7,113 bases of DNA from the NCBI GenBank assembly GCA_018969455.1, contig JAGWYI010000216.1, forward strand, positions 1 to 7,113. The letters run 5' to 3'. The position numbers and the translations under genes were made by a program. Shown here piece after piece: positions 1 through 5,472 of the stretch; the stretch's first letter is position 1, and each line of letters begins with the position of its first letter. The notes beneath the pieces are model-generated. The model saw only the letters and a list, made by a program, of their open reading frames with translations. It had not been told where the DNA came from and did not search any database. Source of the DNA: Bacteroidota bacterium (GTDB lineage Bacteria > Bacteroidota > Bacteroidia > Chitinophagales > Saprospiraceae).

Positions 1-164
1 AGAAACTGTTTTAAAACCTCCGAAATGCTGAAAGGCAAATCTTTTAACGCCATGCTGCATTTATTTTTTCGGCAATAGGACATGGCTATTCCCTCAAAAA
101 TAAGCCTTGCCTGGCGCCAAAATCTTTACCTTTCATCTATCCCGGAGGTTTTAAAACAGTTTCT
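1..164. repeat. Large imperfect palindrome, MITE-like or long-hairpin element
   Basis: Bases 1-22 are the exact reverse complement of 143-164; the arm begins AGAAACTGTTTTAAAAC. The symmetry continues inward: TGAAAGG(C/T)AAA, TTTT..CGCCA, TTATTTTT and AATAG blocks occur in the same order on both arms, up to a centre at about 79-85 (AATAG-gacatgg-CTATT, 74-90). By eye about 60 of 80 aligned columns match, with three single-base gaps. No transposase or convincing ORF lies inside. The shape fits a non-autonomous inverted-repeat element or two inverted copies of an approximately 80-bp repeat; a folded RNA is also possible. The left arm starts at base 1, so the element may extend outside the window. 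Nature of the element is inference; the symmetry is directly visible. Confidence 0.8.
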
Positions 165-179
165 AAACGAAAATTCCGG

Positions 180-187
180 TACTTTTG
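180..187 (+). promoter_or_regulatory. Probable -7 promoter element for serC
   Basis: TACTTTTG matches the Bacteroidota -7 consensus TAnnTTTG exactly and ends 26 nt before the serC ATG at 214. The same kind of element sits 25 nt before the ATGs at 3236 and 6594, which supports both the promoter call and the 214 start. No clear TTTG-type -33 element is visible at the usual 19-21 bp upstream. The site lies just outside the palindrome 1-164. Confidence 0.6.
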
Positions 188-213
188 TGCATTCTTTTCA
201 GAAACACCCATTT

Positions 214-1290
214 ATGAAAAAACACAATTTCTCTGCCGGACCGGCCATTTTGCCTGCTCCAGTACTCAAAGAAGCCGCCAAAGCCGTGGCAAATTACGAG
301 GGTATTGGATTGAGTCTGCTCGAATTATCCCACCGCGGGCCCGAATTTACAGCTGTATTGGATGAGGCCAATGCCTTGATGCAGGAAATTCTGGAAATAC
401 CGTCGGAATACAAGGTTATTTGGCTAACTGGTGGCGCAAGCACCCAGTTTTTTATGGCGCCGATGAACTTGTTGAATGCCGATGAAACCGCTGCCTATGT
501 GGATACCGGCACCTGGGCCAACAAAGCCATAAAAGAAGCCAAAGGTTTTGGGAATGTCGCAGTACTGGCGTCGTCGAAAGAGCAAAACTATACCTTTATT
601 CCGAAGGGATATAAAATTCCGAAAGAGGTAAAATATTTGCATTTAACCAGCAACAACACCATATTTGGTACGCAATTACACAAATTCCCGAAATCGCCGG
701 CGCCGGTGGTGTGTGACATGTCGTCCGACTTTTTAAGCCGCCCCGTAAAGGTATCCGATTTTGGCCTGATATACGCCGGGGCGCAAAAGAACCTGGGTCC
801 GGCTGGAACAACCGTGGTGATTGTGCGCGAAGATATTTTGGGAACGGTACAGCGTTATTTGCCGGCCATGCTCGATTACCGCACCTTCATCAAGGAAAAC
901 TCGATGTACAACACGCCGCCGGTATATCCTATATACGTTTCAATGCTCACCTTGCGCTGGATCAAAAAACAAGGCGGTTTAAAAGCCTTGCAGCGTAAAA
1001 ACAAAGCCAAAGCCGCATTGTTGTATGAGGAGATAGATGCCAATCCGCTGTTTACAGGAACGGTGGCGAAAGAGGATCGTTCTTTGATGAACGCCTGTTT
1101 CGTGATGAATCCTGCTTATGCAGGTTTGGAAAAGGCATTTTTGAAAGAAACGGAGGAAAATGGTTTGGTCGGATTGCAAGGCCACCGCTCCGTGGGCGGT
1201 TTCCGGGCAAGCATGTACAATGCCATGTCAAAATCCAGCGTGCAAGTTCTGGTAGATTTGATGCGCGATTTTGCGAAACGTAATATGTAA
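214..1290 (+). CDS. serC: Phosphoserine aminotransferase
   Basis: Cytoplasmic PLP-dependent class V aminotransferase. It converts 3-phosphohydroxypyruvate plus glutamate to O-phosphoserine in serine synthesis; the family also acts on the equivalent intermediate in PLP synthesis. The 358 residues match the usual length of about 360. Visible landmarks: the HNFSAGPA N-terminus; GGASTQF (73-79) at the cofactor phosphate; W101, expected to stack on the PLP ring; NNTIFGTQ (147-154); D168 in CDMSSDF; the Schiff-base lysine K192 in AQKNLGPAG; YNTPP (232-236), contributed by the partner subunit; and GHRSVGGFRAS (from 323), with the substrate-phosphate histidine and arginine. An upstream in-frame ATG at 82 would add 44 non-homologous residues encoded inside the palindrome, so ATG 214 is preferred; a promoter element lies at 180-187. 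No serA is visible next to it, although the pair is often adjacent in Bacteroidota. First gene of a probable three-gene run. Confidence 0.96.
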   Translation: MKKHNFSAGPAILPAPVLKEAAKAVANYEGIGLSLLELSHRGPEFTAVLDEANALMQEILEIPSEYKVIWLTGGASTQFFMAPMNLLNADETAAYVDTGTWANKAIKEAKGFGNVAVLASSKEQNYTFIPKGYKIPKEVKYLHLTSNNTIFGTQLHKFPKSPAPVVCDMSSDFLSRPVKVSDFGLIYAGAQKNLGPAGTTVVIVREDILGTVQRYLPAMLDYRTFIKENSMYNTPPVYPIYVSMLTLRWIKKQGGLKALQRKNKAKAALLYEEIDANPLFTGTVAKEDRSLMNACFVMNPAYAGLEKAFLKETEENGLVGLQGHRSVGGFRASMYNAMSKSSVQVLVDLMRDFAKRNM

Positions 1291-1300
1291 GTATTTCAAT

Positions 1301-2044
1301 TTGAGTTACATAAAATCAATTAAGCGCTTGATTCGCGTACATGGAACGGCCCTTCCGGTTCACATCAAGCTTGATTTGTTGCGAGGGCATCGGTACAGCA
1401 TGAATGCGCGCAGCATTCGCATGCGATTGCCTGTTACCATGACCGAGAAGCAGTTGGAGGATCATTTGGAGGCTTGTGCGGTATGGGTAGAGGATGTATT
1501 AAAACAAAAGCCCGATCTACGAGCTGCTTATTTTGGGAAAACGTATCAGAGCGGGGATGTTTTGACCGTGGGGGACCGTCGATACATACTCGACGTGGAA
1601 ATGCATGAGCGGGTTACCAATACGGCACGTTTAATTGGGGATACCATTTCTTTGACATTAAATACCCAATTGGGCGACTGGCAGCGAGGGCGTGTGGTAA
1701 AAACGCTGCTTTCCCGCATCGTAGCGCGCGATTTTCAGGAAGAGATAAGTCGCAGGGTGATGGATTGGAATCAACGCACGTTCAAAATGCCCATCAAAAC
1801 CATCAATTTGAAGTACAATCATTCCAATTGGGGCAGTTGTTCATCGAAGGGCAATGTAAATTTATCGACACGCTTGTTATTTGCGCCCAAATCTGTACAG
1901 GATTATGTGATTTTGCATGAATTGGCCCATTTGGTGGAACTCAATCATTCTGATCGGTTTTGGGCGCTCGTAGAAATGCACATGCCCGATTACCAGGAGA
2001 AAGAAAAATGGTTGAAAAAACACCGAAACGAATGTGATTTTTGA
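1301..2044 (+). CDS. YgjP-like (DUF45/M48-type) zinc metallopeptidase-like protein
   Basis: The C-terminal half is diagnostic for the YgjP/DUF45 family of predicted zinc metal-dependent hydrolases. Counting from 1301, it shows WGSCSSKG at 177-184, then HELAH at 206-210 and a third histidine at 216 (HExxH-x5-H, in ELNHSDRFW), followed by MPDYQEKEKWL. H206, H210 and H216 are the expected zinc ligands and E207 the catalytic base. The N-terminal part is the usual beta-rich YgjP region. The natural substrate of this family is not settled; E. coli YgjP has been linked to nucleotide hydrolysis, so protease activity should not be assumed. No signal peptide or membrane segment; probably cytosolic. The start is uncertain: no ATG lies before 1400, and that one would cut the domain. 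Upstream in-frame TTGs are at 1271 (overlaps serC by 20 bp), 1301 and 1328; 1301 is a compromise giving 247 residues. The stop overlaps the next start (TGATG at 2042-2046), suggesting translational coupling. Confidence 0.88.
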   Translation: MSYIKSIKRLIRVHGTALPVHIKLDLLRGHRYSMNARSIRMRLPVTMTEKQLEDHLEACAVWVEDVLKQKPDLRAAYFGKTYQSGDVLTVGDRRYILDVEMHERVTNTARLIGDTISLTLNTQLGDWQRGRVVKTLLSRIVARDFQEEISRRVMDWNQRTFKMPIKTINLKYNHSNWGSCSSKGNVNLSTRLLFAPKSVQDYVILHELAHLVELNHSDRFWALVEMHMPDYQEKEKWLKKHRNECDF

Positions 2045-2934
2045 TGAAACGCATCACTTTTTTAAAATCGCTGGCTTTGTTGCCGGCAGCAGGCGCTGTT
2101 ATGAAATTGAGCAGTTTGTATAATTGGTCTCAATCGCATCCAAGCGGAGAAAAAATGCCCGTGATGTTTATGGGGCATGGCAGTCCGATGAATGCGATTG
2201 AAGAAAATGAATTTGTGCGCGGTTTTCGGGAAATGGGTGAAGCCGTTCCCACACCCAGTGCTGTACTTTGTATTTCTGCGCACTGGGAAACCAGAGGTAC
2301 TTATGTTACCGCTATGGAAAACCCGCCTACCATTCACGATTTTGGAGGCTTCCCGAAGGCCTTGTTTGATGTGCAATACCCTGCACCGGGCAGTCCTGAA
2401 CTGGCTAAAGAAACGCAAAGCACGGTGCACAAAACACAGGTAGGCCTGGATGACAAATGGGGGCTAGACCATGGCGCCTGGTCGGTTATCAAGCATTTGT
2501 ATCCAAAAGCCGATGTACCAGTAATTCAATTGAGTTTGGATTATACCAAAGATGCTCCATATCACTACGACTTGGCAAAGGAACTGGCTGTTTTACGCAG
2601 CAAGGGCGTATTGATCATTGGAAGCGGCAATATGGTACACAACCTGGGGATGGTGGCCTGGGATCGTTTGAACGAAACCGGCTTCGGCTACCAATGGGCC
2701 ATTGAAGCCAGCGAGCAGATGAAGGCCCAGATTAATTCCGGCGATCATGCGCCCTTGATCAATTTCCGCGCCCAGGGCCGGGCGTTTGATTTATCCATCC
2801 CTACGCCCGAGCATTATTTGCCCCTCTTGTACATTTTGGCCTTGCAAGACAAAGACGAAATGCCGGTTTACTACAACGATAAGGCCGTTGGCGGGTCTCT
2901 TACGATGACCTCCGTGAAAATGGTAAAGGTTTAA
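2044..2934 (+). CDS. ygiD: LigB/YgiD-family extradiol ring-cleavage dioxygenase (4,5-DOPA dioxygenase type)
   Basis: Belongs to the class III extradiol dioxygenases of the DODA/YgiD type, which open catechol rings such as L-DOPA at the 4,5 bond using a metal centre. Visible landmarks in 296 residues: GHGSPMNA with H45, ISAHWET with H80, FGGFP (100-104), YPAPGSPEL (112-120), LDHGAWSVIKH with H143, GSGNMVHNLG with H199, and PTPEHYLPL with H257. H45, H80 and H199 correspond to the metal-binding histidines and H257 to the conserved C-terminal histidine. The enzyme domain starts near residue 38; E. coli YgiD, about 270 residues, lacks most of the extra N-terminus. The first 25 residues (basic start, then FLKSLALLPAAGAV) look like a degenerate export signal but have no twin arginine or lipobox, so location is uncertain. 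Physiological substrate unknown. ATG 2044 is chosen over TTG 2041 because it forms the TGATG overlap with the upstream gene. Confidence 0.92.
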   Translation: MKRITFLKSLALLPAAGAVMKLSSLYNWSQSHPSGEKMPVMFMGHGSPMNAIEENEFVRGFREMGEAVPTPSAVLCISAHWETRGTYVTAMENPPTIHDFGGFPKALFDVQYPAPGSPELAKETQSTVHKTQVGLDDKWGLDHGAWSVIKHLYPKADVPVIQLSLDYTKDAPYHYDLAKELAVLRSKGVLIIGSGNMVHNLGMVAWDRLNETGFGYQWAIEASEQMKAQINSGDHAPLINFRAQGRAFDLSIPTPEHYLPLLYILALQDKDEMPVYYNDKAVGGSLTMTSVKMVKV

Positions 2935-2936
2935 AA

Positions 2937-3038
2937 GGTTCGTAAAAAAGTATACTTTATACCGCCAAGTTTTGTGCACAACGATCTTTATAAATCAGCA
3001 AAATTTATCCTGATTTATCCACAAAATCCGGCGAATCC
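2937..3038 (+). repeat. Direct repeat copy A (intergenic)
   Basis: First of two direct copies with a 131-bp period; it begins just after the dioxygenase stop. The core 2951-3038 matches 3082-3169 at 83 of 88 positions, including an unbroken 53-bp identity (2986-3038 versus 3117-3169). The flank 2937-2950 is weaker, at 9 of 14. Inside are the 10-bp palindrome TTGTGCACAA (2972-2981), a 9-bp hairpin (2990-2998 with 3010-3018, 11-nt loop) and the DnaA-box sequence at 3015-3023. The unit ends in AATCC-spaced motifs resembling degenerate intergenic repeats seen in several Bacteroidota genomes (from memory). Confidence 0.93.
3015..3023 (+). promoter_or_regulatory. Perfect DnaA-box sequence in repeat copy A
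   Basis: TTATCCACA is identical to the strong DnaA-binding consensus. It overlaps the right arm of the hairpin at 3010-3018. In the same repeat, TTGTGCACA differs from TTATnCACA at one defined position and, being palindromic, does so on both strands. Binding is not shown, and the match may be a by-product of the repeat's AT-rich motif. Confidence 0.4.
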
Positions 3039-3067
3039 AGCCATAAAACAAGAGGATCAATTTGGCG

Positions 3068-3169
3068 GGTTAGGATAATAATATACTTTGCTCCGCCAGG
3101 TTTTGTGCACAACGACCTTTATAAATCAGCAAAATTTATCCTGATTTATCCACAAAATCCGGCGAATCC
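3068..3169 (+). repeat. Direct repeat copy B (intergenic)
   Basis: Second copy of the repeat, 131 bp downstream of copy A, separated from it by 29 bp (3039-3067) with no clear feature beyond a TTGGCGG that is the inverse of CCGCCAA at 2962-2968. Differences from copy A in the core are confined to its left third (2959-2961, 2968 and 2985). The palindrome TTGTGCACAA (3103-3112), the hairpin (3121-3129 with 3141-3149) and the DnaA-box sequence are all retained. It ends 33 bp before the promoter element of the next gene. Confidence 0.93.
3146..3154 (+). promoter_or_regulatory. Perfect DnaA-box sequence in repeat copy B
   Basis: Second TTATCCACA, at the same position within the repeat as 3015-3023 and in the same orientation. 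Its edge is about 50 bp upstream of the promoter element at 3203, so a DnaA-type regulator could in principle act there. Function is inference only. Confidence 0.4.
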
Positions 3170-3202
3170 TGGTATATTTCGAAGTGTTTTCAATTTTAGT
3201 GC

Positions 3203-3210
3203 TACCTTTG
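3203..3210 (+). promoter_or_regulatory. Probable -7 promoter element for the T9SS cargo gene
   Basis: TACCTTTG matches TAnnTTTG exactly and ends 25 nt before the ATG at 3236, implying a leader of roughly 20 nt. A -33 element is not clear: TTTC at 3177-3180 lies slightly too far upstream. Fits the same spacing as the elements before 214 and 6594. Confidence 0.65.
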
Positions 3211-3235
3211 GAAGATAACCTAAATACTTGAAGCC

Positions 3236-5422
3236 ATGTATAAAATTCTTCTTTCCTTCCTGCTACTGTTTTGTTCAGAAGCGCTTTTTGCACAATGTTT
3301 TCCATCTGAAAATTGTGATGACTTTAATTCCTGCATTTTTGGCCGATCTCAACTAAATAATCAGATTTGGGACAACTACAACGCTACGCCCTCTTTTGGA
3401 AATCCGGTATGTGGGGCGATTGCGATACACAATGACCAATGGTTCAAATTTGTGGCCGATGGCCCAACATTGGAGCTTGCAGTGCATTGTTTAAAATCTC
3501 TTACTGGCGATGGATTACAAATTGCGTTGTTTGACCAGTGTAACAACGATGCGCTTAATTGTAATCCTGGAAAGTTAGGCGGTGCGTCGGACCCATTAAT
3601 CCTGACCTATTTCAATTTGATTCCTGGAAAAACGTATCTACTTTTAATTGATGGATATATCGATGATCGTTGTGAATACCAATTCGAAGTGGTCAGTGGC
3701 GTAGCAGATGTGAATTATTCGGCCAACATCACAGGCCATGTTTTAATTGATCAGAATGATAATTGTATTGCAGATTCTTTGGATACGCCTGTGTCGGATG
3801 TATCTGTATCAGCAAGCGGCCTAAATTCGATTACCGTACCGACTGATTCAATAGGGCATTACCAATTTAGTTTATTCGATACATCCAGTTTGGTAGTTTC
3901 CCTTTGGCCAATAGTGGGTGATTTTTGGTCAGTTTGTTCCGATTCTATTCCGGTTAAATGGAGTGCAAGTCCTACAGATTCTACATTTCGCGACACCATC
4001 GATTTTGTGCTTAAGCCCAAAAATACCTGTCCTTTGGCCTTTGTTTCAGCTGCTTTGGCGCCACGGCTTCGTTCTTGCATTCCTGCATACTGGAATGTAA
4101 AGTTTGGCAATTACGGTACCGTTGTCGCCAACGATGTAAAGGTATATATCATTAAGCCACACGATATTAATATATTGGAATATTCTAACTTGTTTCCATA
4201 TGTTTTACAAGGGGATACCATAGTTTATACGGTAGGCAATGTATCGCCCTTGGTTTTTAAAAATCTTGTTTTCAAAATTGAACCGCCCTGTGACAATAGT
4301 TTATTTGGGCAAACATTGTGCTTTGAAGCGCAGGTAACCCTTGGAAACAAATGCCCTGAAGTAGCGATTTCACACCCTAAAATAAAATTAGAAGCAAGTT
4401 GTCTCGGCGATAGTACAGTTCATTTTACGGTTTATAACAAAGGCGGCGCGCCGACAATTACACCTTTCCAATATTCGGTTTACAAGAATGATCAACTTGT
4501 TGCAAATCAATCGTTTACCTTACTCAACGGCGCCTCTTTTATCCTGGATTTCCCGTCGAATGGCGAAACATGGCGACTGGAATCAACCCGGGATGACAGT
4601 GGCGCTAAAACCAGCGTAACGTTGGAATCTTGCGGGGGGTTGACGCCTAACCAGGTAAATCTTTTTTGGCAAGAAGATCCCGATTTGGATCGGACCATTT
4701 TGTGCCGCACTGTGCAGGGTTCTTATGATCCCAATGCAAAATTTGTTTTCCCCGAAGGCGTTGGCAGCGAACATATTATTGGGAACCAACAAGCGCTGGA
4801 GTATATCATCGAATTCCAAAACACCGGTACCGACACGGCCTACCAGGTACGTTTGCGTGATGAATTATCCCCTGCACTGGATTTGTTAACTTTCCGGGCA
4901 GGAGCGTCTACACATCCAAACAAGTGGCAAATTGTTGACCGCGTTTTACAAGTAGATTTTGACCCGATCGCATTGCCAGATACCAACACCAACGTACAAA
5001 ATTCGAGCGGATGGTTCCAGTTTTTCATCAATCCCCTGTCTGATTTGCCGGATGGAACCCAAATTCAAAATACAGCCTCTATCTATTTTGATTACAATGC
5101 CGCAGTTCAAACCAATACAGTATGGCACACCATCGGGCGTTTATCGGTTAAAGTAGATGAATTGCCCAATAAACAGGCGTCTTTATGGCGTGTTCTGGGC
5201 AACCCGGCTACAGCACAGTGTATTTTTGAGCGCACCACACCCACTGCATATGATACCCGTCTTGAATTGTACCACGCCAACGGCCGGCTCGTGCGCGTGC
5301 TGCACATCCCAGCAGGCGCACAAGGCCTGCTCGAGCGCGAAGGCTTGCCAAACGGGGCTTATTATTTCCGATTGATGGAAAATGGCAACCTGACCGGCAG
5401 TGGCCAATTGCAGTTTCATTGA
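3236..5422 (+). CDS. Secreted multidomain protein with type IX secretion sorting domain
   Basis: Predicted extracellular or cell-surface protein; specific role unknown. Reading the 728 residues: a Sec signal peptide (1-20, cleavage likely after LFAQ); a cysteine-containing beta domain (about 21-155) resembling pre-peptidase C-terminal (PPC)-type domains, with QWFKFVADG and PGKTYLLLIDGY; a carboxypeptidase-regulatory or SdrD-B-like Ig fold (about 162-260), opening with GHVLIDQNDNCIAD; further beta-sandwich segments (about 265-470); then a module typical of T9SS cargo (about 495-635), with GSYDPNAK, FQNTGTDTAYQVRLRD, LPDGTQIQNTASIYFDYN and a closing HTIG. That module is catalogued, from memory, as DUF7619. 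The C-terminal 80 residues form a type A sorting domain (LYHANGRLVR, LPNGAYYFRL), which directs export through T9SS. No catalytic motif was recognised, so adhesion or matrix function is more likely than enzymatic. About 19 cysteines suggest disulfides. Own promoter at 3203-3210; transcribed alone, convergent with the next gene. Confidence 0.92.
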   Translation: MYKILLSFLLLFCSEALFAQCFPSENCDDFNSCIFGRSQLNNQIWDNYNATPSFGNPVCGAIAIHNDQWFKFVADGPTLELAVHCLKSLTGDGLQIALFDQCNNDALNCNPGKLGGASDPLILTYFNLIPGKTYLLLIDGYIDDRCEYQFEVVSGVADVNYSANITGHVLIDQNDNCIADSLDTPVSDVSVSASGLNSITVPTDSIGHYQFSLFDTSSLVVSLWPIVGDFWSVCSDSIPVKWSASPTDSTFRDTIDFVLKPKNTCPLAFVSAALAPRLRSCIPAYWNVKFGNYGTVVANDVKVYIIKPHDINILEYSNLFPYVLQGDTIVYTVGNVSPLVFKNLVFKIEPPCDNSLFGQTLCFEAQVTLGNKCPEVAISHPKIKLEASCLGDSTVHFTVYNKGGAPTITPFQYSVYKNDQLVANQSFTLLNGASFILDFPSNGETWRLESTRDDSGAKTSVTLESCGGLTPNQVNLFWQEDPDLDRTILCRTVQGSYDPNAKFVFPEGVGSEHIIGNQQALEYIIEFQNTGTDTAYQVRLRDELSPALDLLTFRAGASTHPNKWQIVDRVLQVDFDPIALPDTNTNVQNSSGWFQFFINPLSDLPDGTQIQNTASIYFDYNAAVQTNTVWHTIGRLSVKVDELPNKQASLWRVLGNPATAQCIFERTTPTAYDTRLELYHANGRLVRVLHIPAGAQGLLEREGLPNGAYYFRLMENGNLTGSGQLQFH

Positions 5423-5431
5423 CATTATGCT

Positions 5432-5472
5432 AAAAAGTGGGTCGGAGTTAATGCTTATGAACTTCGGCCCAT
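5432..5472. terminator. Shared hairpin terminator between convergent genes
   Basis: Bases 5439-5449 and 5460-5470 form an 11-bp stem around a 10-nt loop. In plus-strand RNA every position pairs, two of them as G-U, and T5438 with A5471 extends the stem. In minus-strand RNA two positions become A-C mismatches, but the stem is followed within two bases by UUUUU (5432-5436), the classic intrinsic-terminator arrangement. It lies at the ends of both genes; the minus gene's last codons and stop are in the stem and loop. The plus-strand U-tract (TTTT from 5475) is weaker. Confidence 0.6.

Noticed and set aside
82..213. N-terminal extension of serC from the ATG at 82
   Set aside because: The 44 extra residues are encoded partly inside the palindrome, resemble no SerC N-terminus, and precede the promoter element at 180-187; homologues start at the equivalent of ATG 214.
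2192..2705. Plus-strand open frames of 83 and 82 codons inside the dioxygenase
   Set aside because: They are alternative frames of a well-supported gene with intact metal-ligand motifs; no sign of a frameshift in the main frame.
2937..3169. CRISPR array
   Set aside because: Only two copies, each about 100 bp, with one 29-43 bp gap between them and no cas genes; this is a direct duplication of an intergenic repeat.
2935..3235. Chromosomal replication origin
   Set aside because: Two duplicated DnaA boxes are too few, no dnaA, dnaN or other replication gene is in the window, and skew cannot be judged from 7 kb. Kept only as a finding to check.
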